NCBI GenBank assembly: GCA_905250125.1
Contig: CAJNOL010000677.1
Location: forward strand, 48,044-112,043
Source of the DNA: Rotaria sordida
Taxonomy: Eukaryota > Rotifera > Eurotatoria > Philodinida > Philodinidae
Length of the DNA: 64,000 nt
Reading direction: 5' to 3'
Shown here one piece after another: positions 1 to 13,400 of the stretch; the stretch's first letter is position 1; every line of letters begins with the position of its first letter. The position numbers were made by a program, and so were the translations under genes. Below the pieces are notes generated by a model. That model was given only the letters and a program-made list of their open reading frames with translations. It was not told the origin of the DNA and did no database searches.

Positions 1-112
1 GTGAATACTAAAAAAACTTCATATTTGAAACTTTGATTCAGGAATTGATGTACCCCTAATAATATTGATTATTTAATAGTTGTTACTTCTTTTTTCCATT
101 GAATATGAATAG

Positions 113-3100
113 ATCTATATAATCGTGATCGAATTCAAATTGAAAGTGATCTCGCCGCTATAGGAGTTGCTGTTGAACAACGTTCACGAGATGCTATTCA
201 AAATGTTTTTGATCAACGTGATTCTTTAATTAGTCATATTAATGAATATATTGAAAAAGAACAAGCAATCAATAGGTATTAATACAATTAATATGGTTGT
301 CTTAAAATAATTCTTTCATTTATTAAGTATTAAACATAATGATCTTGCTAATGAATTTCGGCAAATGCAAAATCATTTAGAAAGTGCTCAGAAGTATGAT
401 ATTTATTGAATTTATCTAAAACTATTTTTGTCTTATTATATAGTGGAGAAGATATTGGTTCACGTACTCGAGATGATTTTTTACGGGATATTCATGAACT
501 TCAAAATCGAATGAATAAACGCCATAATTTAATTGAAACACATATTTTACAAGTAAATAAACATTAAAAAAAAGAAAACTTCCTCAAAATCTTAACTTTT
601 GTTTTTCTTCTTTATTTTAGATTCCAACAATTAGTCGATATGAACGAGTACCAATTCAAAAATTACTTGGTGAACTTCATTTTAATTCTCATATGATGAA
701 TGGTATTCCTAATCGAAATATACCATCTTTATTAAACAATCAATCTTTACCAAAACAAAATGGTTTATTAGATTATCCTTCAAAACCTTCAATAACAATC
801 ATACCTAAAACATTAACAAGAATCTCTTCACCACCACCGCCACCGCCACCACCAATAGCTTCTAGTACATCATCAAATAATCATGTTACAACAACAACAA
901 CAGCAAATGATATAACTAATATTAAACCATTAATGTCAGGTGCATATCAAAATGGTACAATCGATGTATTTGATGAATTTCGTCGTATGGCAGCTCAAAT
1001 TCATCAACAATTTAATGCGCCTTATAGTAAAGTAATTAATGCTGCATCATCAATTCCATTATCAACATCTGATGGAATTCAAAATATTGATGGAATTGAT
1101 AAAAATTCTAAACGATCATTACCAAAAACAAAATATCAAACGCCCTCAACAGGTTCATTTACCATGCAATGGAAAATCGAACACACAGCAGGTACATAAA
1201 TGATATATTATTATACAGGAGCGTCTATAAATATCTAGATGATGAATAAATTCACTATCTTCAGTCTACTTTGATCAATCAGGCTAATTTTTTTTCTTGA
1301 TGATAGAGGATTTATCAAAGTTTTTTATTCGTAACGAACCTGTCAAATTAATATTATTAGCGCTAGCATTATTAATTGTAATGAAGAAGTATTCTATTGA
1401 CCAAAAGTATCGTACTCTCAGATTTCAGCCATTCGGAGACCGAGACTTGTGAAGTTTTTAATGTATATACTACCTTAGAAATATAGATCAGTCTGGCTTT
1501 GTTCATTTGAGTTGAAAAGAGATTATGATCTATGGCAAACTTTCACAATGTGAGTCATATAATTCAAGAAAGAAACAAGCTTATGCCTCGACGAATTGAT
1601 CATTATATAAGCTTTTAATGCGGATATTTTACATAATGATAGATTGGCTAGACCTTAGGATTCATCCTATTGACAGTTATAGAACTTTTAGTAAGAAGAG
1701 CCATCATACGTTATAACTAGGGTTTGTTGTGACCAAAGAGAGAAAAGACTGTTCGATAATAATCTCCATGTTAGGTGTGAGAAAAAAATAATTCTATTTG
1801 ACCTTTTGTATTCAGAACTTTTTTCTCTTCAAAATGGTATATAATACTCGAGGATATATGACAGAGAAAATTCCGACACATGCGTCGTGACTAGAACTGA
1901 TCACGAAGAATATGTAACATTTTTCTCTGACATAGATCGTTGTATCCTCGCCTTTTAAACATCATTTTGAAGAGAAGAAAATTCTGAATACAAAGGATCG
2001 AATTAAATTTACTTGCTCACATCGAACATGAAAGTTATTATCGAACAATCTTCTTTTCTTTGGACACGGTTCAATGAGCACATTTGACTCTAATCAAAAC
2101 TTTGAAGAGTCCTGTATAACCATGAAAAAAAACAGGCTGGAGATATTGAGTGCTTTTTTGTCTAGGTATTTATGGGCCACTCTGTATATATATCTAAATT
2201 TTTATTTGTATATATATATATATATATTTCTTTTTTTAAGTACCTAACTTTTTATGTATGACACCATATCCAACACCAAAAATTTTTATTCTTGATAAAT
2301 ATGGTAAAGTATCTGTATGTAGTATTCCACCAAAACCAACAAAACCATTTGAATCATATTCATTATTTACAAATGGTACTGATGAATTGATTGAATCTGC
2401 TGCTGTTTCACCACGTTTTCTTATTATTTATGCTCGAAAAAAACAAGATACAATGACTGGTACAATGTATTTTTTTAATCATGAATGTAAATCTGTTTTA
2501 CAAAATGGTATTCATCAAAGCATTCCAGTACATCATATATTATGTGATCAAAATGCAAATCGTCTCTATTGTCTTGATCGTATGCGTTGTACAATTTATT
2601 ATCATACATTACCAAATAATTCAAATGAAATTGAAACATGTATGAAAACTCGACGTGATTTTACACAATTTAATACAAGTTATCAAGCTTCTAAAATGGT
2701 ACAAAATGATGATATCTTAGGATTTTATGAACGAAATGACTGTACTGTTCATTTATATGATAAAAAAACAACAGAAAAATTTGATGATTTTAAATGTGAA
2801 CATTTTATGGATAAATTTGAAAGTTGGGGAATTATTGGTATGAAAATGTTATTTTGTAGAGTTTGTTTCTTTTTTTAATTTATTTATGCTCATCCAACAG
2901 CTAAAACCATTCTAATCTTTTAAATAAGTAGGACACTGTCGGAAAACGATCGATGTTTGTCAAGAGAATATTACTAAATTCTATATTGGTAACGCAATCT
3001 GGTGAACTTCAAAGTTCGAAGCAAAAGAAAAAAACAAAACACCATCTCGCTCTTTATTTTACACTATCTTAATTAGCTGACCGCAGAATAATCCTATGTC

Positions 3101-3841
3101 AAAATTGATTTGTTCTTTTAATAATGAGTTCAATTTCAGAAAAGAATCTGTTTCTTCTGATTACATATCATTGTTAGCTATCGGAAGATTAGAGTTGACA
3201 GAAAAACTTTCTAAAGAGAGATGTGCACGGTTATCCTACCCTTCAAGGTAAAGGTAGAGGTTATTCCAGAATAGGATAAGATAGAGCTCGTCTGGCTGGT
3301 TCCAGACTCGATCGGGTCCGAATCTGAAATTTTTCTGTTAATCGAATCCGGATCTGAAAATTTTGGACTCAACAAGCTCTAGCGCAAGGATAAAGATTTT
3401 CCAAGGGTAGGGTAAGGGTAGAAGTTCTGCAGAGTAGGATTAAATAAAGATTAGAAAATTTTTCTCAGTCAGGGTGAAGGATACAAAAACAAAGTTTATG
3501 CTGTACAGTTATATTTCAAAATGTATTAACAATTTCATAAATTCACTCGTGTAATAAACATATAAAAAGAATATAATTAATAAAATAATATATTTATTTT
3601 CTTTATAGCTATTCGAAAAGATAATAATAGTCTTATATTTAAAGTGGATGAACGTGATGATCATGATACTGCAAATCGTCAACATATTGTTTATGAAGTT
3701 AATCGTTCAACAAAACAAATTATAAGTCAAATTCAACTTAACTCAGTATTTGGTATGATAATTGGACCAAATAATGAAGTGATTTTGGGTATTCGTCAAA
3801 CAAAAGATAGTGGTGTTATTCAATCTTATATTAAAAAATAA
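113..3841 (+). CDS. TRIM-like array gene A, 3' part (coiled coil plus C-terminal beta-rich domain)
   Basis: This is the 3' portion of a multi-exon gene whose RING and zinc-finger exons must lie left of the window. Exons read as 113-275, 328-393, 444-552, 621-1191, 2241-2855 and 3609-3841. All junctions are GT-AG and keep frame; the stop is TAA at 3839. The first three exons encode a heptad-like coiled coil. The 621-1191 exon opens with Ile-Pro and a Leu-Gly-Glu-Leu motif shared with genes C, D, E and F, then carries a run of eight prolines (near 829-855) in a low-complexity Ser/Thr linker. The last two exons encode the family's C-terminal domain, including a Lys-Tyr-Gly-Lys-Val-Ser-Val strand and the terminal Gly-Val-Ile-Gln-Ser-Tyr. 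The final residues deviate from the usual Cys-Tyr end. A ubiquitin-ligase-like role is inferred only from the paralogues. Confidence 0.8.
1192..2240 (+). other. Intron of gene A holding a foldback element
   Basis: This 1,049-nt intron interrupts the start of the C-terminal domain of gene A. Donor and acceptor join in frame (Gly split as G|TA gives Val). It contains a long imperfect inverted repeat, annotated separately. I see no coding potential in the remainder. Confidence 0.7.
1732..2076. repeat. Foldback (long inverted repeat) element, ~345 bp
   Basis: The left arm at about 1732-1862 matches the reverse complement of about 1925-2076. Shared blocks include the stretch around TTGTATTCAGAA and the ACTGTTCGATAATAA / ATTGTTCGATAATAA pair. 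The spacer is about 60 bp. It lies wholly inside an intron of gene A and looks non-autonomous. Confidence 0.7.
2856..3608 (+). other. Second large intron of gene A (753 nt)
   Basis: This intron splits the C-terminal domain of gene A. Its middle (about 3230-3430) holds direct degenerate repeats rich in GGTAAGG and TCGAATCCGGATCTGAAAATTTT-like units. I see no ORF with protein-like character. Confidence 0.6.
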
Positions 3842-4444
3842 TGAATAATTATATCAAAAGACCAGTGTAGGTTATCAGAAACAAAAAAAACCATGAATAA
3901 TGTGATTTATCTTGTGTCTGTGTTAACCAAAAAAGAAAAAGAAGCGAAATATCATCTTTTGTTGTATATTTTTTTGCTACAAAAAAAAAAGATGATAAAC
4001 TACTGTGATTATTAGTGAGAATGCAAGTTTGTTTTGTTTATACTGATGATGTTCTTTATAGTTTTTTCTTTCCTTGTTCATGATTATATTTGTCTCTAGT
4101 CAAGACAAAACATGACTTTTTGTTTTTTCACTCGCATTCAAAAAGATATCTTGTACATAAACTTTATTCGTTCTTTCATTTTTTCTTCTTTTTTTTTTTT
4201 TTTGGTTAATTTCACCACTTTATTTGGTTATTTGTTGTGATATGAGTAAGGGATGAAAGAAGATTAAAAACAAACTATTAGCTTAATTTTCGTTTATGCT
4301 TTTCGTTTTTTTCATTTTATGTTCATTTTCGTTTGTTTTTTCTACTGGTTATTAATAAACATGATGATTATATATCTAGGATATATTTCATTTTAGCTAA
4401 TTCAACATTGATATTAAAATCTTTCTTGTAGAATTCAATGAAAT
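3842..4444. other. Intergenic region between array genes A and B
   Basis: This is about 600 bp of T-rich, low-complexity sequence with no coding region. A splice-acceptor-like site (TTTCTTGTAG ending at 4431) lies 13 nt before the ATG of gene B, with no identifiable upstream coding exon. Confidence 0.6.
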
Positions 4445-7400
4445 ATGTCAATATCACGAAATATTCTTTTATGTACAGTTTGTCAATCATTATTTAATGT
4501 AAGAATAATTTTATTTAATTAATTATATTTTTATAATATTTTTTTGATATAAAAGGATGCAAGACAATTACGATGTGGTCATTCATTTTGTTATAAATGT
4601 ATTGTATCTCAATTTGATAAAACATCGAATAGAATTGTTTGTTCGAGATGCAAGTGAGTCTTGTTAATATTCAATTAGTTAGGAGTGCAACTATCAAAAG
4701 AGAATGAAAGAAATATAACATTTTTTTATTTGAGAGTTTTCTTTGCAATAATAAAATCTAATTATATTTTTTGTATGCGAATGAAATAAATGCAAACATC
4801 ATCTATATTCGGTTTTAGAACAGAATCTTTTAATCAATCTAAAAAGCTGAAGAATATAAAACTAATTTAGGTTTTTTTTATGACAATAATTTGAAGTAAA
4901 AACAAGAAAGAGTTACTCGAAAACATGTCTAAATAAAAGATCTAAATTCTACTTATCAAAAACAATATACTTTACGATAGAAGACATAAAATAAATTTAT
5001 TCTCTTCTATTGCTCTATATTTCATCATTAGTGCAGTCGGTTTTTGTTGACGAAATAATATCTAAAATTCAGAAATCTTTGACTTTAACCTCATTCTCAA
5101 AAAATATTTTCATTTAAAGTATTCATAATAATTTCTACTAACAAAATGATTATACATAAATATCAAAAATATCATTAGCTAATTATTTGTTTTTTTCTTT
5201 CTTCAGACGTATTCATCAATTTGAATCATTTTCACATTTTGAAATGAGTTTAATTGTTGATGCATTTGTTATGTCATTGGTTACGGAACATCGACGTAAA
5301 ACTACTATTCAATCAACACCATTATTAGCATTTACACTTGAACAAATTCTTGAACGAAGTCCAGCACCATTTCTTATTGCAAAATGTGCTGAATGTACAC
5401 TTCGAAAAGAACTTGGTACTTAGAATAAATAAACTCCATAACATAATATCACAAAAAAAAAATATATTCATATTTTCGTCTTTCTTTTAAGTTGTTTGTC
5501 CTGAATGTGAACAAGTAATTTGTTTTGAATGTATTTCTCAACATCAATTAGTTGTAAATAATCATGTTCAGCAAGATTGGATAAAATGTAAAGATACATG
5601 GAATATGATTTATGAAAAATCGAGTAAAATGTTTTTTTCTTTTATTTTCCTATTATTTAAAAGATTTATTTTGTAGTGTTATTTGATGAACAACAATTTG
5701 ATCTTAAATCTTATACGCATGAGTTAAAATCTCGTGTTGGAAAACGTTCAAATTTTCTTTTTGAAACAATTGAAAAATGGCAAAAAATCTATGAAAATAA
5801 AATGAATCAATATTCGGAGATATATAATATTATTCGTCAAGAAATAACAACACAATATCAATCAATTGATCAACATATTCAAATATTTCTTAAGTTTGTT
5901 TAAAAAAAAAAAGAAGAAAGCAAGTTCTTTCAATGACATTTATATTTTCAGTTCTAAAGATCCCGATCCAATCAAAGTTGAACATTTTTTTCGAGAAATT
6001 AAAGATTTTAAAATTAAATTACGTCAACAAATAAAACAAATTGATGAATATTCACAAAAATGTCCAACTTATTCAATATCAAATTTTGATTCATCTATAC
6101 TCGGTACAATATCTATGCAAACATCTATTGAACATCTTAAAACTATCATTGATGATGATAATAATGAATATCATATTGAAATAGAAAATGATATAAATGA
6201 TAATGAAAGTATAAATTCAGATGAAAGTGAACAAACAATACATGAAAATAGTAATAATCAAGAAGTTCAAGAATCAAATAGTACATCTCCACTGACAACA
6301 TTAGATAATATTCCAAATAAAAAACTTCTTTGGTCTTTACATTTTAAATTTGTACCACAATATATTGCACTTTATCGACAATCGATTTTATTTGCATCAG
6401 ATCGTTGGGGATTTGTTAGGTATGGTGTTTGTTTTTTTTTAAAGATTTATTAAATCAATATTGTTTTGTGTTTTTAGTACATGGAATTATACAAATGCAC
6501 GTACGAAACCTACACCGAAAAAAACATTTGTTCTCTTTCCACAATTTCGAATTGGCACTTGGTCTCGTGTCTATGTCGAATCGTTTAGCGTTTGTAAGTT
6601 TTACATAAAAAGATTTTTTTTTTTCTTTCTTACTTTAACGGATTACCAAAAGTAATTTGATGAAATATTTGCTCATTGGGGTCTACAGAAAGGCAATTAT
6701 AACTTTTCTCAATAAGTTTTGACTGCACAAAGGGATATGTATAGGCTTCTAGAGAAAGACTTGATCTAATAGTATATGCATTATCAAGTTCTAATACATA
6801 TCGTTGAGAGACCTGCATCGAAGTCACGTCGGAGTTAACCAAATGTATTACTACTAGTAAATAAGATTTAATACAATAGGCTTTTTAAATTGTAAGTTTT
6901 ATTCTTTGGTATTCATTGTACAAACTGCCATGTTTTCGGAATTTAGTTGGTGTCTCTTCAAGGCTTACGCCCATGAGGAGAAGTTGAAGTCAACCTTGAC
7001 ACTGACTTTTCCTCACATTTGTAAAGTCCAGAGAAGATATGTGAATCGAGCATTCAAAACACATCAGTTTGTACAATGAATATCAAAGAATAAAATTCAC
7101 GATTCAAAAAATCCTGTAGTATTCAATCTAATTTACTGATAGGCCGTTTAGAGAGCTCAGTCGACTCCTAAAAATGGCTTCGATGCAGGTGTCTAGTATT
7201 GTTGACATGTGAATAGATATAACTTTATAATGCATACACTATTAGATAGTGAATATCTTTCTTTCAATCCTGCGTATATCCCGTTCTGTAATCAAATCCT
7301 GACAGTCATCTTTGAAAACATTGGATAAGAATCAAAATTTTGTGTTCTTTCTAGAAAAGCTTCACAAATGTTTGTAGAACTTCTGGTTTAAGACTTATGA

Positions 7401-10400
7401 GCAGATGTTTTTGAGACCTGTAAATTCAGTTTGGACGAGCTTCAGTATGCCAATACTTACTCAAACTAAAAACGAAAATTATTTTAAGTACAGCGAATGA
7501 ACGAACAAACATATCTCTGTAGAATGGGATATTAATAATTAGTGTCCGCGTCACAACAAAGCTGGAATAGATGTAACCTCAATAAGTTGACAAGAGCGGA
7601 AGCTGGTGACCTGCTATTTTCACCGATCGAAACAGAAGAGCTTCGAACAGCTTTTTGTCTGGTACTACATAAGACAAAATTATTTTGAAATCCATTATCT
7701 TTGCAAACATTCCAAAAATATACATGAAAATCGTATAGCGCTTTCAAAACAATTTCGATAAAAAGTCAGAAAGCTTGCTAAAAATCAACACAGTTCCATG
7801 TAATTTCACCGAATAAATACACGATTTCGTTTGCTTAACATTGACACGTGAGGTGCTAATCACCTGAATTGTGTCTTCCTCCCTAAAGCACATGTCAAGA
7901 TCAAAATTGCATCACAACAGAATATGGTTTTCATACAATTTTTTAGAATGTTTTTCGAAAATAATAAACTTTTAAATAATATTGTCTTATATAGTAGCAG
8001 ACAGAAAGATATTCAAAATTCTCCTTTATCGATTGCTGAAAACTACAAATCGCTAGTTGTTACTGTTATCGAGTTATTGAGATTACATGCATCCCTCTTT
8101 AATTCTGGTGTGAATATTAGTTTATAGTAAGTCATTTGTCAACAGTGGGTATTTTGATCTGGCACACTGTGTCTATTTAGGCAATTTTCTCGATTCATAC
8201 GGAAAACAAATTTTTGAAGTGAGCTCGGCCACTGCTAAATGATTGATTCTGAAATCACTGATTTTTATATCATTTTGTGGAGAATCATCCCACATTTAAT
8301 TCTATGCAAAAAAATCAGTAATATAACGTGTGCTGCAAAAAAAAGTGTCAATTATCGTACCATTAAAAAATTGACTCATAAATCCTAAACCAGAAGTCTT
8401 AGAGAAATGTTGAATCTCTATTCGGAAACAATATAAAATCATGATTCAAACCCAATGTTTTTAAAGAACTAGGGCAGATAAGGCCATTTTCCCGCCCCCA
8501 ATGAAATCAAGTTTTTATTTCTATTGAAATGAAGCTAGGTATGCATTCTGATCGTCTTTCATGGGTCAATTTTGAAATAGTTAAAAAAAAAAAGTGTTTT
8601 AAGTTCAAATAAATTGTATACTTACTGGTAGAGTCGAGTATGCTGATTATGAATATTAATATTACAAAGCCTATAAATGTTTTGTTAGTCCAAAAATGTT
8701 AACATTTCGAGATGACCCATTACGGCTAAAAACTTGATTTTTAGCCTCCCAATAGACCATTTGATCCTTAGCATCTGTGAAAAATTTATACTACATATGT
8801 AAAACTATATGTTCTATCTGAAAATGAACAGAAAACTACTTGCGTACACTGATTTTGTCTAATACTTTGAGATAAAGGAACCCAAATTCGCTTATTTTCA
8901 TGTCATATGTAATCTTTGGATCCTTATCTCTTTATGAAAAAGTTTAAAAGCAATGTCAATTTTTTTATACGTAATTTTTCATGTCCTATCAATTTGTAAT
9001 GTTTCAAAGCCAAAAATCGATGGGTAAAGATCAGAAATTCCAAAAATCTCAGTTTTCCGTTATTTTCATACCATATGTGATCTTTGACTCCCTGTCTCGT
9101 CATCATCATCATGATCACCATCATTATTATCATCGCCATCGTCGTCTTCGTCATTCAAAAGCACGGTTTGATGCGTCTTTAAAAAAGTCAGTGTAATTGG
9201 TTGACAATTGCTTCATTTTTTATGTATCATAGCGTGCCAAACCTAAATACTTGGGAATTAATGCCACATGGTTACAGATACTGATCGTTACATTTCTACA
9301 AGAACATTGACAACACCATTCTATAACGGTGCAGTTATTGTATTGAATAATAGCATTGTATATCTTTCTATTGGAATGTCTTGATTGAATTTTTGCGTTA
9401 AATATCCATGTGTTTGTGTTAACATCATAATTTCGTAAAAGCCATCGTCATTTATATGTCTATTAGTGCAGCTTTTAGCTTGTTTTAGTTAAAATATACC
9501 AAGCGTAAGTTCTTCTAATTGCGTCTGCGAGATGATAGAAACATCAGTCGCTGCTTCAGCACCCTCTATTCCCTCCCATTTTTTCGTCTTGTGAAATTTT
9601 TTATTATTGAGCTTTGTTTCAAGAACATTTTTTTACGCTCTTCTTCGAACATTATTCGAACAACCTCAACATCATTGGCAGTATCATAATTTTAATGATG
9701 AATGAAAAGCATTCAGAATCCCACAAACAATTTGAAGATAGTCGTGCACATAAGGCAGAGATGAGTTCGGTATGACATAATCAAAATACTTAAACTATTT
9801 CAAACTTCCATTTACGCTTTCTATGATTCAGCGGATATTCGTTATGAAGGTATTACGATTTACTTCAGATGTTGTGTATTTTTATTTTCGTTTCTTAACA
9901 GAAAAGATGGCATGTAGATATTAAAGCCAAGAGACCGTATGTAATCGAGAACATCTTGAAAGCCACGATTCTACCACGAAAGTATCTTCCTACTTAAGCT
10001 AGTTCAATATCTCCTTCTCATTAGTATGGAAAATATGGTTCATAATATTTGCGTCATTATTCCGTCAGTCTGTAAAATATGGGTCAATTGTCGAACATAT
10101 GTGCCCATCTACAGCAACACCCATCATAGGTGTTATGAGTCGGCGCGATTTACGTATACTAAACAATCTACGTTGTAGTAGATTACACGCACTCTTTTGG
10201 CAATATATATAGGTTCTATTTAATATAATGGCCGGTATTTCTAAATCCTAGATATTTAGGTATGAAATGCTTCACTAATGATTGTCAAGTACTTTTGAGA
10301 ACCTGTTCAACAGTACGTTTGCTACTAATCGAGAAAAGAGTTGCTAAAACGTTATTACTTAGGTCTAAACTACGTTTCGTGAGAAGGCAGCCGACTGCTA

Positions 10401-13400
10401 TCTGGATAGATCGATTGACAGTATTTCGTATGCCAATTTGATTACAAAGGCCATCAAAATCTTGCTTCTTAATGCTTATTAGAGTTCAATAATCATGATC
10501 TGTATATCGTAGAGATTGGTTGTAGTCAATTGGTATAGGTTTCGTTTGTAATGCTATAGTACAACGTCTTCAATCTAATCAAATATCGTCAAGCATTAAC
10601 TTTAAAATATTTATGAAGACACTACTGACTGGTTTACAGTTGATCTTGACTAATTGAATGGCATTCAATGATACTTGTTCTTCTGCAACATAACTTATAC
10701 AACAACGACTTCCTGATTTAAAGTATACCATATCATTCACTAATGCGTGAAATCAAATAGTTTCAGTAATTTCCATAGATGAAATTCGACAATAGGTTTC
10801 TTGACAGATTGAACAATTATGTATCTGAAATTGGTGAAACATATGCAAGCAATCGAACAGTATCAGAAATCAATAAAGAACAAGTGACGCCTCTGTTGTA
10901 TAATAGTTTTCCATCAGTTTAAATTGCGTTATTGACTTTAAAATCGATACCCATTGAATTAATGCTTGAAAAACGTTCGGAAGATAACCATAGTTTATCA
11001 GATAACCTTAAGCGCTTTGGATGCTTTTGATAACATGTATTACATATTTTATAGTCGTTTTTAAGTGATCGTGGATGAAGTAATTTATACAATGGATTTA
11101 TATTATCAAACAAAGAACGAGATTTCATTAAGTTGTCAGTACGTTTACTTTTGATAAGAACTTCATCTGAACAGCAGTATTCGTGGAATGACATGGTGTC
11201 AACCCTCTAGTTTCAAGCTATTCTAGCAACAACGATGAATTGAAGAAAAAAAATGTACCACAATGGTTCAAAGAGAAAAATAAACAATAATGATTAGAAG
11301 AGAGAAATGAGCAACAACAAGTTGATTGTTCTCTTAATGTCTACGATTAATATATATGATCGTTCTTTACAACACGTATGTATATATATGCTGTAGTCAA
11401 AATTAAAATTCAGTCAAATTTTAAATGTGACTGATTTTTTGACTGGGCAAATTTTAAATTTGACTGATTTTTTGATTAGGCAAATTTAAAATTTGCCTAG
11501 ACGATTCGTCAAATTTTAAATTCGACTGAATTTTAGTTTTGACCACAATATATATATGTATACACGTATATTTCGTAATGGACTGTCGCCGGACCATATT
11601 AGTTGACTTATAATGGAACATGTCTAGAAAAAATCATTTTCAATCACATGGTATAGACTGTTCTGCCTTTTCTATAACACTTCGTTGAAAGGAATGATTT
11701 TATACCGACCATAAAATGATTCAATCATAAAAATTTACCAACTAAGTACATAATCAGTATATGAGTTTTAAAAATATCGAACGACTAATGCTTTTCATTG
11801 TATGCTGTTTTAATTAAAATAATAAAAAAATTGAGACTTTAAGAATTTCTAACCTTCACCTATCGTTTTGTTTTGCTTCTTTAACACTACAGATCGATAG
11901 AGCATGAAGAATTAAATATACAAAAAAAAGTTTGACATTGCTTCTAACCTGTTTCATGAAGAGACAGAGATTCAAAGATTACCTATGACATAAAAATAAA
12001 CGCATTTGGACCTTCTTATCTCAAAGGGTATGTGTCAAATTGGCCGAAAGAAAAAATAGCGAACGAGAGAATAGCGAAAAAAGAATGGCGAGAAAATAAT
12101 GTCGACACAAAACATGACGAAAACAAAAATGTCGATCGTATAAAAATAGCGAAAGAATATATACCCCTAAAAAATATCGAAAATGTTTCGTATATTACTG
12201 AGTGACTCTGTTAAGGGTAAGATGTGGGGTATGAATGTGGGTGTAGGGGTAGATATAAGGAGAAGGCTGATATCTGCATGCACTCTTCACATGGACACTC
12301 ACGTCTATATCCACATCTACACTCGTCCACAAAAAGAAGTGTATTGTCTTATCGTTAGTTTTGTGCTTGAACATTTTTCGTACACTAGTATCTCTTGCTG
12401 GTGTACTTATATGACCCTCACTTTTTTGCATGCAATAAAGTGTCTTCATCTTATTGATCGAGAGTTTCAAAAGAAACTTTTTTCGACATTTTTTTTTGCT
12501 ATAAATTCCTTCGCTATTTTTTTTCACCATGTTTTTACTATTTTTTCTTTCGGCCAAATTCATACCATTCTCTCAGAGTATCAGACAAAATCAGTGTGTA
12601 TAACTAATTTTCTGTTCATTTTTAGATAGAACGTATAATTTTACATATCTAATGTAAATTTCTCATCGATCCTGAGGATCAAATGGTCTATTGCGAGACT
12701 AAAAGCCAAGTTTTTAGCTGTAATAGGTCATCTCCAAATGTTAAAACGTTTCAACTAATAAAACATTAATGGGCTTTGTAATATCGATATTCGAAATCAG
12801 CACACTCTACTCTATCAATGAGCATACAATTTATCTGAATCACAAAATTATTTTTTGAGCTGTTTCAAAATTGATCTATAAAATATAATCAGGATCTATA
12901 CCTAACTTCATTCCAATAAAAAAAAAAACTCGATTTGATTGCTGGTGGGAAAATGACCTTATTCGTCCTCTTGCTTTCTGCACAGGCTGAGAAATGAATG
13001 TACATTTTGTCAAATTAGTTTTCAATTATGTGTTATTGAAATTTTTAACTTTTCTTTGTTTTTGTGTTTTATTTAGATAAACCATACATATGTGTTTTTG
13101 TTAAAGGATCTGATGAATCACTTGCAAATTTTATTGCATTTTTTTCTCATAGTGGACAATTACAGATGAAAGTTGAATATGATCATCGATATACACTTCG
13201 TCAATTAATTTGTGATGAAAGTTCAAGAGGAAATTGTATATGTATGTATATTTAAAATAAATATTTCTTTGATTTATTTCTTTTTTGTTTTTTGTTTTAA
13301 TTTCAAGGGGCTGTCGATCGAGGCATGCATTGCATTTATAAACATGATTTACCACGAATTAATAAAGAAATTAAACCATTTTTATCAACACATAAAATAG

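Larger units (their letters stand above)
8475..12970. mobile_element. Degenerate DNA transposon with ~400-bp terminal inverted repeats
   Basis: About 8475-8900 matches the reverse complement of about 12560-12970. Shared blocks include CATTTTCCC near the tips, the CAAATGGTCTATTG segment and the ACAAAATCAGTGT segment. Between the TIRs lies a decayed transposase on the minus strand (9240-11194), plus two smaller hairpins (11393-11550 and 12030-12565), probably later insertions. A clear target-site duplication was not evident by eye, so the outer limits are approximate. Confidence 0.7.
6594..13076 (+). other. Giant 6.5-kb intron of gene B, a nest of mobile elements
   Basis: The donor at 6594 (GTAAGT) and the acceptor ending at 13076 (TTTAG) join two halves of the C-terminal domain in frame (T|AT gives Tyr). 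Other introns of gene B are about 50-75 nt, except a 553-nt intron at 4654-5206. Inside this one I find, in order, a nested palindrome, a 1.16-kb foldback, and a ~4.5-kb DNA transposon with long TIRs and a ruined transposase. The transposon itself carries smaller hairpins. Confidence 0.8.

Noticed and set aside
3230..3430. GGTAAGG-type repeats considered as telomeric sequence
   Set aside because: Units are irregular, short and internal to a gene A intron; there is no consistent telomere-like period.
8924..9196. Met/Asp-rich and His-rich frames on opposite strands
   Set aside because: They are produced by a CAT/CGT trinucleotide repeat.
12183..12629. 148-aa and 122-aa frames on opposite strands
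   Set aside because: They overlap inside a hairpin element; the mirrored frames follow from palindromic structure and have no domain likeness.
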